NCBI GenBank assembly: GCA_001184205.1
Contig: LBMP01000002.1
Location: forward strand, 637,981 to 701,980
Reading direction: 5' to 3'
Origin: Desulfocarbo indianensis
Lineage (GTDB): Bacteria > Desulfobacterota > Desulfarculia > Desulfarculales > Desulfarculaceae
DNA: 64,000 bases
Shown here: positions 33,560 to 42,641 of the stretch, piece by piece
How positions within the stretch are numbered: position 1 is the first letter of the stretch
Layout: every line of letters starts with the position of its first letter
Made by a program: the position numbers and the translations under genes
Notes under the pieces: generated by a model
Told to the model about the DNA's origin: nothing
What the model saw: only the letters and a program-made list of their open reading frames with translations
Databases searched by the model: none

Positions 33560-34087
33560 TTATGCCTTCCCGTCAGGATTGGCGTGACGCTGAAAGCGTC
33601 TCAGATAATTGCGCTTGGCTCCCTTGGTGAGCTGATCTTCCAACTCAAGCAGCCCCTGGATCAGCGCCTCCGGGCGCGGCGGACAACCGGGCACGTAGAC
33701 GTCCACCGGCAGGAAGCGGTCGGCGCCGTTGACGATCGCGTATTGCCCTTCATAGGCAAACGGGCCGCCGCTGATGGCGCAGTTGCCCATGGCCACCACC
33801 CATTTGGGGGCGGGCATTTGGTGATAGAGCGTGATTATGGTGGGGGCCATTTTCTTGCTGATGGTGCCGGCCACGATCATGACGTCGCTCTGGCGGGGGG
33901 AAGGCCGGAACACGCCGGCCCCGAAGCGGTCCAGGTCAAAGCGGCTGGCGCCGGCGGCCATCATTTCTATGGCGCAGCAGGCCAGGCCAAAGGTCATGGG
34001 CCACAGCGAGTTGGCCCGGCAAAGGTCCAGTATTTGACTGAGTATGCCCAGCTGCACCGGCGGCGGAGTTTCCTGGCGCTCTACCAT
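33560..34087 (-). CDS. nuoB: NADH-quinone oxidoreductase subunit B
   Basis: 175 residues. Cluster N2 ligands appear as the adjacent pair in [13 protein letters not shown], the Cys of [14 protein letters not shown] and that of [30 protein letters not shown] matches the family and lies at the quinone site. It overlaps nuoA by seven bases. All four cysteines are present, so N2 should assemble. Confidence 0.95.
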   Translation of the reverse strand: MVERQETPPPVQLGILSQILDLCRANSLWPMTFGLACCAIEMMAAGASRFDLDRFGAGVFRPSPRQSDVMIVAGTISKKMAPTIITLYHQMPAPKWVVAMGNCAISGGPFAYEGQYAIVNGADRFLPVDVYVPGCPPRPEALIQGLLELEDQLTKGAKRNYLRRFQRHANPDGKA

Positions 34088-34446
34088 TCAAACACCCCCT
34101 TGCACCAGGCGTAGACAATGGCCAGGGAAAGGATGCCCACGAAAAGGGCAATGCCGACGAGGTCGCGCCAGGGAAAAGAGCCATAAGCCACCAGCACGGG
34201 GAACAGATAGAGAACGTCCACGTCGAAGGCCAGGAAAATCAGGGCGAATAGGTAATAGCTCACTCCGAATTGGATCCAGGCCTGGCCGATGGGGGCCATG
34301 CCTGATTCGTAGGTGGTGAGTCTTTTGAGGCCAACTCCGCGAGGGGTGATGATGGCCGCCAGGAGGACCGGCGCTATGGCGAAAACCAGACCCACCAGCA
34401 AAAAGACCAGCACGAACAAATAGTCGCTCAGCAAGTGCGGCGGCAC
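34081..34446 (-). CDS. nuoA: NADH-quinone oxidoreductase subunit A
   Basis: 121 residues, three helices. [21 protein letters not shown] and [14 protein letters not shown] carry the family's conserved acids. A GTG at 34446 is chosen: GGGGAGG lies before it and the length then matches NuoA. First gene of the operon; about 400 untranslated bases separate it from the aldehyde dehydrogenase terminator upstream. Confidence 0.92.
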   Translation of the reverse strand: MPPHLLSDYLFVLVFLLVGLVFAIAPVLLAAIITPRGVGLKRLTTYESGMAPIGQAWIQFGVSYYLFALIFLAFDVDVLYLFPVLVAYGSFPWRDLVGIALFVGILSLAIVYAWCKGVFEW

Positions 34447-34880
34447 GAGGCACCTCCCCAACGGCCGGCGGCGGAGGGACGATCCCGACGCGAGTCGGCC
34501 GGGTACAACCGCTACAGCATTCACGCGCAAAGCGGGCGCGATTCAACGGGCGGGTTGCTGAGAGAAAGCCGGAGGAGAGAGGTTGATCTCCTGAGCGGGA
34601 AAAGCAGCCGAGAGTGCACGGGCGCTTGGATCAGGGGCTATGCGCCGTGAACAGGACTTGCCTTTCTTCCAGCGGCAACGGGATTGGGTTGCTCATCACG
34701 ACCAGAATTCCAATGGCATGTATTCCATTGTTGGCCAAGTTGGCAACCGCCCTTATCCCTATGGTAAGGACTGGCCCCCCCGGCCAGTCAAGGGATTTGT
34801 GAGGGGCGGCCGGTTAAATGCATGAAAAAGGTCCCTCCGGGAGGGAGGGACCCTGTGACGGTGAGCTTGGGGGGCCGGGA
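34447..34880. other. Leader/promoter region of the nuo operon
   Basis: About 430 bases between the aldehyde dehydrogenase stop and nuoA on the same strand. It holds the minus-strand terminator at 34824-34853. An 8-bp dyad GACTGGCC-CCCCC-GGCCAGTC (34769-34789) contains a TTGACT on the minus strand and may be an operator or part of a promoter. No -10 box at good spacing is clear, and no gene is supported. Confidence 0.5.
34824..34853 (-). terminator. Terminator after the aldehyde dehydrogenase gene
   Basis: On the minus strand GGTCCCTCC (34852-34844) and GGAGGGACC (34838-34830) form a 9-bp stem with a 5-base loop, followed by TTTTT. It starts about 28 bases after the gene and separates the catabolic operon from nuo. 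Confidence 0.85.
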
Positions 34881-36368
34881 TCACACCCAGCGGGAGGTCA
34901 CGGTTTTCTCGTCCAGGAACATGCGAAGGGAGGCATAGCGGCTCTTGGCGCTGCCCAGGAAAGATTGCTTCTTGGAGCCCAGCGGGAAAAAGGCGTAAGG
35001 CTGGGGCACGGCCACGTTGACGCCTATGTTGCCGGTTTCCATTTCCTTGACGAACTTGCGCGCGTTCTTGCCGGAGGCGGTCATGATGCAGGCCGAATGG
35101 CCCTGGGAGGCGTTGGACTCGTTGTGCCAGCGGATGACCGAGTCCAGGTCCCCGAAGCGCATCAGCGCGCTCACCGGGCCGAAGGCCTCGTCCAGGGTGC
35201 TGGTCATGCCGGGCTCGGCGCCTTCCAGGATTATGGGCGAAAGGAAATAGCCGTTTTTATAGCCGGCCACCTGAGGGGAGCGGCCGTCCAATACCAGGGA
35301 GCAGCCGTCGGCCAGGGCGCGGTCCACCCAGGCGCTCACCTTGTCCTTGCCGTCCCGGGTGGCCATGGGGCCCAGGTCCACGCTGTCGTCCAGGCCGTAG
35401 CCCAGCTTCATGGCTTTGGCGGCGGCCACCAGCTTTTCCTTCATGGGCTCAAAGGCCTCGCCCACCACCACCACGTTGTCGGAACCCAGGCAGCGCTGGC
35501 CGCCCATGCCGTAGCAGCCGCGCAGCAGCCATTGGGCCGCCTGATCCAGGTCGGCGTCGGGCATGATCACCACGCAGTTCTTGCCGTTGCCGTTCAGGGA
35601 GCTGTCCTTGCCCAGCTCTCCGCAAAGCCTGAACAGCTCCTGGCCCACGCCGGTGGAGCCGATGAAGCCCACGCCCTGCACCTCGGGCTGGCGCAGAATG
35701 AACTCGTTGATGCGGCGGCCGCCGTGGATGAGGTTGACGGTGCCGGGCGGCAGGCCCAGGTCCTCGGTGACCCGGCAAATGTATTCGGCCGCCACCGGGT
35801 CCTGGCGGGAGGGGCTCACCACCACGCTGCAACCGGCGGCCAGGGCGTAGGGCACGAAGGAAGACCAGGCGTGCATGGGGATGTTGCCCGGCGTGATGAT
35901 GAGGAACACGCCTTTGGGCTCGTAAATCATGTATTCGTCGATGCCGTTGGCCAATTGGTCGATGTGCTCGTTCAGCTTGGGCATGTGGTATACCGCCGAG
36001 CAGGCGCTCTCCACGTTTTCGATTACCCGGCGCACCGAACCCCGGCTTTCCCCGATGGTGCGGCCATGGTCCTGGGTGAGCACCCGGCAGAGTTCGTCGA
36101 AGCGCTCCTCGAATTTCTGGCGCAGGTCAAAGAGCAGCTTGCCGCGTTCGCGCAGCGCCACTTCGCGCCAGGCCAGAAAGCCCTTTTGCGCCGCCTCCAC
36201 CGCGGCCCTGGCGTCGGCCTGGGTGGCGATGGGGAATTCGGCTATCACCTCGCCGGTGGCCGGGTTGGTGGTCTCTTGGATATCGGCGGAAGACGAGTCG
36301 ACCCACTGGCCGCCGATGTAGTATTGCAATCTGCCGTAGTGCTTTTTTACTTCAGGCAACATGCCCAT
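34881..36368 (-). CDS. CoA-acylating aldehyde dehydrogenase, MmsA-like
   Basis: 495 residues of the methylmalonate-semialdehyde dehydrogenase branch of the ALDH superfamily. The catalytic cysteine is C293 in GMGGQRCLG. FIGSTGVGQEL is the cofactor loop. Where ordinary ALDHs have the general-base glutamate (LELGGK), this protein reads NGNGKNCVVIMPDADLDQA, the MmsA pattern that favours CoA over water. MmsA decarboxylates a malonate-semialdehyde to an acyl-CoA with NAD+. Last gene of the enamidase operon, it could convert 2-formylglutarate, a substituted malonate semialdehyde, to glutaryl-CoA and CO2 (inference). ATG 36368 follows GGGAG; 36401 is an alternative start. Confidence 0.85.
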   Translation of the reverse strand: MGMLPEVKKHYGRLQYYIGGQWVDSSSADIQETTNPATGEVIAEFPIATQADARAAVEAAQKGFLAWREVALRERGKLLFDLRQKFEERFDELCRVLTQDHGRTIGESRGSVRRVIENVESACSAVYHMPKLNEHIDQLANGIDEYMIYEPKGVFLIITPGNIPMHAWSSFVPYALAAGCSVVVSPSRQDPVAAEYICRVTEDLGLPPGTVNLIHGGRRINEFILRQPEVQGVGFIGSTGVGQELFRLCGELGKDSSLNGNGKNCVVIMPDADLDQAAQWLLRGCYGMGGQRCLGSDNVVVVGEAFEPMKEKLVAAAKAMKLGYGLDDSVDLGPMATRDGKDKVSAWVDRALADGCSLVLDGRSPQVAGYKNGYFLSPIILEGAEPGMTSTLDEAFGPVSALMRFGDLDSVIRWHNESNASQGHSACIMTASGKNARKFVKEMETGNIGVNVAVPQPYAFFPLGSKKQSFLGSAKSRYASLRMFLDEKTVTSRWV

Positions 36369-36496
36369 GACTAATTTCTCCCGGGAACTGTCCGCACTCA
36401 TCCACCTGCGGTGCGCGGACACCCATCTAATGTTTGGGGGGCGCGGGGGAGAGCTTTATCTCTTGCCAAAAGCTCTCCCCCGGGCGTTGAAGGCTG

Positions 36497-37075
36497 CTAT
36501 CTCAGGCCGTCTTCGTATTTGGCCTCTTCCTTGGTAAGGCCGCCGATGCGGGGCAGGGGGCGGCCGGAATCGGTGACCACCAGGGCCACCAGTATTTCAT
36601 CGGGATTGGGAGCGTCCTCCACGGCGATGGTCATGCCGTCGAAATGGGAGCGCACGAAGGCCGCGTCTTTATGGTTGAGGGGAACGTCGATGGTGCAGCC
36701 CGCGGGGCCCCTTTTCTTGACCGAGGGGATCAGGGCCAGGCCGCGGCCCAGGGCCTCGCGGAAGGGCTTGCCCAGTTTGGGATGCAGGATGGCGCCTCCA
36801 TGCTCCAATTCGCCGGCCAGGCCCACGATGGCCGCCTTGCCGTAGGATTCGGCGCGCTCCGGCCCGATGCCCAGGGCCTCGCGGGCCTTGTTGCCCAAAA
36901 GGCCGCCCAGCTCCTCGCCCAGGTCCATGAGCGGGGTCAGGTCCTCAACGTATTTGCCGGCAAAGGGGTTTTTGATCACCGCGATGGCCGCCGCCTTGCG
37001 GGTGGGCGGGTCAACCTTTTGCCCCATCTCGCTCACGGTTTCCTCCACGATGGTGACCAGCTTGCGTATCTCCAT
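36497..37075 (-). CDS. DUF1185 'amino acid synthesis' family protein
   Basis: 192 residues. MEIRKLVTIVEETVSEMGQK, AAIAVIKNPFAGKYVEDLTP and KAAIVGLAGELEHGGAILHP are typical of the PF06684/DUF1185 family, whose biochemical role is not established despite its name. AAGGAG lies before the ATG at 37075. It sits between the enamidase and aldehyde dehydrogenase genes, so it may process an intermediate of ring cleavage, for example as a hydrolase, isomerase or scavenger. That is only context. Confidence 0.85.
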   Translation of the reverse strand: MEIRKLVTIVEETVSEMGQKVDPPTRKAAAIAVIKNPFAGKYVEDLTPLMDLGEELGGLLGNKAREALGIGPERAESYGKAAIVGLAGELEHGGAILHPKLGKPFREALGRGLALIPSVKKRGPAGCTIDVPLNHKDAAFVRSHFDGMTIAVEDAPNPDEILVALVVTDSGRPLPRIGGLTKEEAKYEDGLR

Positions 37076-37163
37076 GATCCAATCTCCTTGATCCGTCGTT
37101 TGCCCCGGCCGCAAGCCTTCGCGCGGAGAAGGCGCGGACGGCCCCGGCCTGGGAAAGAGCCTC

Positions 37164-38318
37164 TCAGACCAGGCGGGCCTGCCGCACGGCGGGCGGAGTG
37201 TTGCGGCTTTTGGCGGCCACTATCTTGCCATCCACCATGATCATGGACACCCCCGGGGTGTCGCCCTCGCTGAGCGCGCCCAGAAGATCCTTGCCGGGCG
37301 AACCCATGGGGGTATCCATAAACACCAAATCCGCTTCCTTGCCCGGCGCGATCACTCCCCGGTTGAGGCCATAAAGCTTGGCGGTGTTGCCGGTGGCCAT
37401 GCACACGGCCAGTTCCGGGGCCACCTGGCTCTGGCCGGCGATGAGGGCCAGATTGCGCAGGATGCCCAGGGTCACCACGCCGGTGCCCGAAGGCGCGTCG
37501 TTGCCCAGAATCACCCGGCCCCATTCCCGGCGCTGGTTGATGATATCGGCCACCTCCAGCGCCCGGCGCAGGTTGCCGCATTGCACGATCTCGATGGCGC
37601 CGTCGGACTTTTCTATGATCTCGCGGGCCTCGGCCAGGCTCACGGCGGTGGGGCCGCCGTTGATATGGGAAACCACCGAGGGGCGCACCTTGAGGATTTG
37701 CTCGGCGCCCACCACCGAGGAGCCGGGGATGGAGGTGCCGCCGGTGTGCATCATCACGATCATGCCCGCGGCCTTGGCCCAGGCCGTCATTTGGGCGGCC
37801 TCCTCGGGCTCCTTCACCGACCCCAGGCCGATCTCGCCTATGATCCGGACGCCCGCCGCGGCGCATTCCTTGATGTCGTCCTCGGTGATGCCTTTTTCCA
37901 GGATAAGCGCGCCGCCCAGCACCTTCATGCCGCCGGGCCGCAGGTTGGCCCAGGACTTGGCGGCCAGGATGGCCAGGCATTTGGCGCCCAGGGCATCCTT
38001 GGGCCGGCCCGGCAGGTGCACCTCGCCGGCGCTGATGGAGGTGGTGACCCCGCCGTGCAGGGAGCTGTCCAGGTAGTTCTGCATCTGCTGGCGCGGGGTC
38101 CAATCGCCCAGCACCACGTGACAGTGCGAATCGATCAGACCCGGCGTCACCGCGCAGCCCGCCGCGTCCACGACCTGGCCGCCGCCGGGCGCGGCGAGAC
38201 CCTTGCCCACTTCCTTTATGGTGCCATCCTCGATGAGGATGCTGTCGGCGTCCAGAATCGGCTGGCTAACCTCTCCGGACAGCACGAGCCCTATGTTTTT
38301 CAACAAGATGCTACTCAT
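37164..38318 (-). CDS. ena: Enamidase (amidohydrolase of nicotinate catabolism)
   Basis: 384 residues of the amidohydrolase superfamily. It has metal ligands His-x-His in TPGLIDSHCHVV, HGGVTTSISAGEVHLPGRPKD-type sequence, MMHTGGTSIPGSSVV, VVSHINGGPTAV and ILGNDAPSGTGVV. From memory these blocks match the Eubacterium barkeri enamidase closely along the whole length. That enzyme hydrolyses 1,4,5,6-tetrahydro-6-oxonicotinate to 2-formylglutarate and ammonia. The gene follows the XRE-cupin regulator and precedes DUF1185. The plus-strand operon supplies the preceding steps, supporting the assignment. Confidence 0.88.
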   Translation of the reverse strand: MSSILLKNIGLVLSGEVSQPILDADSILIEDGTIKEVGKGLAAPGGGQVVDAAGCAVTPGLIDSHCHVVLGDWTPRQQMQNYLDSSLHGGVTTSISAGEVHLPGRPKDALGAKCLAILAAKSWANLRPGGMKVLGGALILEKGITEDDIKECAAAGVRIIGEIGLGSVKEPEEAAQMTAWAKAAGMIVMMHTGGTSIPGSSVVGAEQILKVRPSVVSHINGGPTAVSLAEAREIIEKSDGAIEIVQCGNLRRALEVADIINQRREWGRVILGNDAPSGTGVVTLGILRNLALIAGQSQVAPELAVCMATGNTAKLYGLNRGVIAPGKEADLVFMDTPMGSPGKDLLGALSEGDTPGVSMIMVDGKIVAAKSRNTPPAVRQARLV

Positions 38319-38354
38319 GACGGCTTGAACCTCCCTTGGAAAAGATGCCCGGAT

Positions 38355-38900
38355 TTACCAGCTGGGCGGATTCACCACCCAGACCACGGTGCAGGGCTGG
38401 TCGCTTTCATTGGTCCAGGCATGGGGCAGGGTGGAAGAATAATAAAAAGACGAGCCCGCTTTCACCGTGTAGGTCTCGGTGCCCACGGTGAGGGTGAGTT
38501 CGCCCTGCAACACCAGGCCGAACTCCTCGCCTTGGTGGTCATAGTGCTCGCGGGAGCCTCCGCCGGGCTTGATAACGGTGTAAAATGGTTGCATCTGGCG
38601 GTGCTTGACCATGCGCACCATTTGCTTGATATCAGCCTTCCAGCCGGGCAAGCTCACTCTGACCCATTGCTCGGGCTTCAGCACCACGGGGTCGTCGCTG
38701 CTTTCCTCCAGAAAAAAGTCCACTATGCGCACCCCCAGCACCGCCGCTATTTTCTTGAGGGAGGCGATGGAAGGCGAGGTCTTGTCGTTTTCCACCTGAG
38801 AGACATAGGCCGCCGTGCAGCCCGCGGCCTTGGCGACCTGCTGCAGGGTCATCTCTTTGCCCAGGCGGAATTGCTTGAGTTTGTTGCCTAATGTGGACAT
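38355..38900 (-). CDS. XRE-family regulator with C-terminal cupin sensor domain
   Basis: 181 residues. Residues 1-65 form an HTH_3 domain: LGNKLKQFRLGKEMTLQQVA, then AGCTAAYVSQVENDKTSPSI and SLKKIAAVLGV. Residues about 105-180 form a cupin: SREHYDHQGEEFGLVLQGEL and SFYYSSTLPHAWTNESDQPC carry the His/Glu residues of a ligand or metal site. Such proteins sense small metabolites and control nearby catabolic genes. It heads the minus-strand operon and faces the TRAP/hydroxylase operon across 297 bases containing TTTAAA-rich repeats, so it probably regulates both directions, perhaps sensing nicotinate or an intermediate. ATG 38900 gives the usual length. Confidence 0.87.
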   Translation of the reverse strand: MSTLGNKLKQFRLGKEMTLQQVAKAAGCTAAYVSQVENDKTSPSIASLKKIAAVLGVRIVDFFLEESSDDPVVLKPEQWVRVSLPGWKADIKQMVRMVKHRQMQPFYTVIKPGGGSREHYDHQGEEFGLVLQGELTLTVGTETYTVKAGSSFYYSSTLPHAWTNESDQPCTVVWVVNPPSW

Positions 38901-38950
38901 AAGCTCGAATTTCTCTTCAGCCGGTTCATAAACTGCTTGACTAGGAATTA

Positions 38951-38978
38951 AGTTTAAATATACTTTAAAAATTAAACT
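38951..38978. promoter_or_regulatory. AT-rich inverted repeat, candidate XRE-cupin operator
   Basis: AGTTTAA (38951-38957) and TTAAACT (38972-38978) form an inverted repeat, with TTTAAA repeated between and another TTAAATT just after. This is by far the most AT-rich stretch of the 38901-39197 divergent intergenic region. A TTGACT (38990-38995) follows, but no well-spaced -10 is visible. Binding by the adjacent regulator is inferred. Confidence 0.5.
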
Positions 38979-39197
38979 ACCTCTTAAATTTGACTTGGTC
39001 AAGCAGAAAAGCTGGCAAACCGGTCGTAAATGTAAAGTTCGAGGAGTCAGATTGAAGGGCGATGGCTGAAAAAAGGGAAAAAGCCAAGGCGGGGCGGTTA
39101 TGGGCCGCCGGGCCCGACCGGCGGAGCGATAGAGCCCGGTCTTGGTTTCACTGAGATATCGCCAATAAGCCGACCATTTTTAAGGAGGGTTGCAAAG

Positions 39198-40274
39198 ATG
39201 AAAAAAACCATTTGGCTGGTCCTCTTGGCCGCAGGGCTGCTGTTCAGCCTGCTCGTGGGCGGATCGGCCCTGGCCGAATCCCCCAAGACCATGCACATCA
39301 AATTCAGCACCTGGCATCCGCCCATGAGCCGCGAGGTCAAAACCGTATGGACTCCCATGTTGGAGGAGCTGAAGAAACGCAGCAACGGCCGCATAACCTA
39401 CACCCTCTATGCCGGCGGCGCCCTGGGCAAGGGGCCCGAGCATTTCGACATCGTCAAAAACGGCCTGGCGGACATGGGCTATTTCACCGCCACCTGGACT
39501 CCCGGCCGCTTCCCCCTCACCGACGTGCTTTCCCTGGCCACCTGGGTTGACGGCAAGGAGCTGGCCACCAACATCGGCAACGAAATGTATGAGAAGGCTC
39601 TGCACGACGAATTCAAGGGAGTCAAGGTTCTGGAGCTGAACGGCTGCATCCAGGCCTTCATCTGGACCACCAAGCCGGTCAAATCCATGGAAGACCTCAA
39701 GGGCCTCAAGATCCGCTCGCCCGGCGGACACCAGACCAACTACATCAAGGCCCTGGGCGCCCAGCCCGTGTTCATGCCTCTGGGCGACGTTTACCTGGCC
39801 ATGGAAACCGGCACCATTGACGGCCTGGTCACCTGCCCGCCCCTGGTGCTGGCCTTCAAGCTCTATGAAGTGGCCAAGTACGGCGTCAAGGCCACCTTCG
39901 GCTGCGTCTCCGAAGGCGTGATCATGAACCAAAAGGCCTGGGACAAAGCGCCGGACGACTTGAAGCCCATCATCGAGGCGGTCGTGGGCAATCCCTTCGC
40001 CACCACCCACGGCCTGGACAAGAAGACCTACGCCCAGATGATGGATGAGATCAAGGCCAAGGGCGTGCAGATCGCCGACCTGACTCCCGAGGAGGAGCAG
40101 CGTTGGTTCAAGGCCTTCCAGGACGAGACCCGCCGCTGGGTGGCCGAGCTGGAAAAGAAAGGCAAGCCCGCCAAGGAGGCGGTGATCATGTATGGCCAGA
40201 TAGTGGAAGCCCAGGGCTCCTCCTGCCCGGCCATCCCGCCCGAGTGGCACTCTCACTCTCACCCTCATAAGTAG
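39198..40274 (+). CDS. dctP: TRAP transporter substrate-binding protein (DctP family)
   Basis: 358 residues with a signal peptide (about 1-26, ending GGSALAES). The DctP fold shows in MHIKFSTWHPPMSREVK, RITYTLYAGGALGKGPEHFD, the helix-strand block SMEDLKGLKIRSPGGHQTNY with the carboxylate-binding arginine, and QPVFMPLGDVYLAMETGTIDG. AAGGAGG lies 10 bases before the ATG. The C-terminus ends WHSHSHPHK, a histidine-rich tail not usual for the family. It captures a carboxylate in the periplasm; nicotinate or a related acid is likely from the operon. Confidence 0.93.
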   Translation: MKKTIWLVLLAAGLLFSLLVGGSALAESPKTMHIKFSTWHPPMSREVKTVWTPMLEELKKRSNGRITYTLYAGGALGKGPEHFDIVKNGLADMGYFTATWTPGRFPLTDVLSLATWVDGKELATNIGNEMYEKALHDEFKGVKVLELNGCIQAFIWTTKPVKSMEDLKGLKIRSPGGHQTNYIKALGAQPVFMPLGDVYLAMETGTIDGLVTCPPLVLAFKLYEVAKYGVKATFGCVSEGVIMNQKAWDKAPDDLKPIIEAVVGNPFATTHGLDKKTYAQMMDEIKAKGVQIADLTPEEEQRWFKAFQDETRRWVAELEKKGKPAKEAVIMYGQIVEAQGSSCPAIPPEWHSHSHPHK

Positions 40275-40315
40275 ATCGGCGAGAGCGGGAGCATGCCCAG
40301 TAGAGAGGATTGCTT

Positions 40316-40810
40316 ATGAACGTCTATCACGTTCTAAAAGAATTGATTCAAAGGATCACCAAAGGCGTGGGTTACGTGGGCATGTTCCTGCTCATACCTA
40401 TGATGCTCTTGATCTCCACCGAGGTCACCACCCGCTTCGTCTGGGACCGTCCCATACCGGGCACCCTGGAGCTGTCCAGCTATATGCTTTCCATCTTCGT
40501 GCTCTTGGGCATCGCCTACACCCAGCAGGCCAAGGGGCACGTGCGGGTGACCATGTTGACCACCCGCCTGCCCCGGCGGCTGCGCCTGGTCCTGGAAATG
40601 CTCACCACCATCTTGAGCCTCGTCATTATCGCCGTGCTGGCCTGGCAAGGCTGGGTGGTGGGCATGGAGGAAAGGGCGGTGTCGGACATGCTGCGCATCC
40701 CGCAGCTGCCCTTCCGGCTGCTGGTGTCGGTGGCGGGCTTTTTGCTGGCCTTGGAGCTGTTAATCGACCTTGTCGAGGCGGGAATGGAGTTGGCGCGCAA
40801 TGATGTTTGA
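40316..40810 (+). CDS. dctQ: TRAP transporter small permease (DctQ family)
   Basis: 164 residues with four membrane helices. The family pattern is seen in MLLISTEVTTRFVWDRPIPGTLELSSYML and GIAYTQQAKGHVRVTML. The ATG at 40316 has AGAGAGGA upstream and gives normal length. It overlaps the DctM gene by 8-11 bases. With DctM it forms the sodium-driven membrane part of the transporter. Confidence 0.92.
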   Translation: MNVYHVLKELIQRITKGVGYVGMFLLIPMMLLISTEVTTRFVWDRPIPGTLELSSYMLSIFVLLGIAYTQQAKGHVRVTMLTTRLPRRLRLVLEMLTTILSLVIIAVLAWQGWVVGMEERAVSDMLRIPQLPFRLLVSVAGFLLALELLIDLVEAGMELARNDV

Positions 40811-42113
40811 ACCTGTCACCGTGGGTGTCATGGGCACCCTTTGCGTATTCCTGCTCCTGTTCCTGGGCATGCCCATCGCCTTTTGCCTGATGCTGGTGGG
40901 ATTCGCGGGCATCAGCTATTTGGCCTCCTTCGACGCCGCCCTGCCCGTGGTGGCCAGCACCGTTTGGGAGACCGCTTCGGATTTCAACTACACGGTGATT
41001 CCCCTGTTCATATTGATGGGCGGCTTCGCCGGCTCATCGGGCATCACCAAGGACCTCTACGCGGCCTCCGAGAAATGGCTGCGGCGGCTGCCCGGCGGCC
41101 TGGCCATCGCCACCATCGGGGCCTGCGGCGGCTTCGCCGCGGTTTCCGGATCGTCGGTGGCCACCGCCGCCACCATGGGCACCGTGGCCCTGCCGGAGAT
41201 GAAGCGCTATCACTACAGCGACCGCCTGGCCACGGGCAGCGTGGCCGCCGGCGGCACCCTGGGCTTTCTCATCCCGCCCAGCATCGGCTTCGTGGTCTAC
41301 GGCATGCTCACCGAGCAATCCATCGGCAAGCTCCTGGTGGCGGGCATACTGCCCGGCTTGCTGCTCTGCTTCGCTTTCATCGCGGTGGTGATCATCTGGG
41401 TCAAGCTCAATCCCAAAATCGCCCAAGCCAACTTGGCGCCGGTGAGCTGGGCCGAGAAGCTCCGCTCCCTTTTGGGCGTGTGGGAGCCCCTCGCCCTGTT
41501 CATTCTGGTCATGGGCGGCATCTACGGCGGCGTCTTCACCCCCACCGAGGCCGGCGCGGTGGGCGCCACGCTTCTTTTCGCGGTGGCGCTTTTGAAAAGA
41601 AGCCTCACCTGGCCGGTGCTGGTGGAGGCGCTCATAGAATCCTCACGCATCTCCGTGATGGTGCTGGTATTGGTGGCCGGGGCCAACGTGTTTTCCTACT
41701 TCCTGGCGCTCAGCACCATCCCGGTGCAGGTGGCGGGCTGGGCGGCGAGCCTGCAGGTCTCTCCCTATGTGATTCTCACGGTGATCATAGTCATCTATCT
41801 CTTCCTGGGCTGCTTCCTCGACGCCATCTCCATGATGGTGCTCACCATGCCGGTGATTTACCCCATAGTGCAGGCCCTGCATTTCGATCCCATCTGGTTC
41901 GGAGTCATCGCGGTGCTCATGATGGAAGCCGGACTCATCACCCCGCCCATGGGGCTCAACATCTTCACCGTGGCCGGCGTGGCGCCGGAGGTGCCCATGG
42001 AAACCATATTCCGCGGCGTGGCCCCATTTTTGTTGGCCATCTTTTTCGTGGCCATCGTTATCACCATGGAACCAAGGATCGCGCTCGTCCTGCTGGAACT
42101 CATGACGGGCTGA
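40800..42113 (+). CDS. dctM: TRAP transporter large permease (DctM family)
   Basis: 437 residues, about twelve or thirteen helices. VIPLFILMGGFAGSSGITKDL, IGACGGFAAVSGSSVATAAT, GTLGFLIPPSIGFVVYGMLT and GGVFTPTEAGAVGA are hallmark DctM motifs that hold sodium and substrate. Two ATG codons (40800 and 40803) are possible starts. The gene ends 51 bases before the hydroxylase small subunit, so uptake and oxidation genes probably share a transcript. Confidence 0.94.
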   Translation: MMFEPVTVGVMGTLCVFLLLFLGMPIAFCLMLVGFAGISYLASFDAALPVVASTVWETASDFNYTVIPLFILMGGFAGSSGITKDLYAASEKWLRRLPGGLAIATIGACGGFAAVSGSSVATAATMGTVALPEMKRYHYSDRLATGSVAAGGTLGFLIPPSIGFVVYGMLTEQSIGKLLVAGILPGLLLCFAFIAVVIIWVKLNPKIAQANLAPVSWAEKLRSLLGVWEPLALFILVMGGIYGGVFTPTEAGAVGATLLFAVALLKRSLTWPVLVEALIESSRISVMVLVLVAGANVFSYFLALSTIPVQVAGWAASLQVSPYVILTVIIVIYLFLGCFLDAISMMVLTMPVIYPIVQALHFDPIWFGVIAVLMMEAGLITPPMGLNIFTVAGVAPEVPMETIFRGVAPFLLAIFFVAIVITMEPRIALVLLELMTG

Positions 42114-42164
42114 TCATGAAGGCCGGACCGCCGCTGGCGGCGGCCCGGCAACGAAACAAGCAAC

Positions 42165-42641
42165 ATGGAACTCATCTTTAAATTGAACGGCGAGGAAGTG
42201 CGGCTCTCGCAAGTGCCGGGCGAGGAGAGCCTGTTGACTCTCCTGCGCGAACGGCTGGGGCTGACCGGCACCAAGGAAGGCTGCGGCGTGGGCGAATGCG
42301 GCGCTTGCAGCGTGCTGCTGGACGGGAAGGTGGTCAACTCCTGCCTTACCGCGGCCTGGCAAGCGGCGGGCCGCGAGGTGACCACCATCGAAGGCCTGGC
42401 CGGCGACGAGGACCTGCACCCCGTGCAGCGGGCCTTTGTGGAGGCCGGCGCGGTGCAGTGCGGCTTTTGCACGCCGGGCATGATTCTGGCGGCCAAGAGC
42501 CTGCTCGATCAAAACCCGGACCCTGACGAGGAGGTCATCAAGAACGCCCTGGCCGGCAACCTGTGCCGCTGCACGGGCTATCATGACATCATCAGGGCGG
42601 TGCGTCGGGCGGGCAAGCTCTTGCGGGGAGAAACGTCATGA
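42165..42641 (+). CDS. Molybdenum hydroxylase small subunit, 2x[2Fe-2S] (nicotinate dehydrogenase-like)
   Basis: 158 residues. The plant-ferredoxin-type cluster is bound by EGCGVGECGACSVLLDG and a later Cys (VNSCLT). The second cluster is bound by QCGFCTPGMI and GNLCRCTGYHDI. This is the standard small subunit of xanthine dehydrogenase-family enzymes (NdhS/CoxS type). It passes electrons from the molybdenum subunit to the FAD subunit. It overlaps the FAD gene by four bases (ATGA). The ribosome site is weak, so translation may depend on the upstream gene. Confidence 0.92.
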   Translation: MELIFKLNGEEVRLSQVPGEESLLTLLRERLGLTGTKEGCGVGECGACSVLLDGKVVNSCLTAAWQAAGREVTTIEGLAGDEDLHPVQRAFVEAGAVQCGFCTPGMILAAKSLLDQNPDPDEEVIKNALAGNLCRCTGYHDIIRAVRRAGKLLRGETS

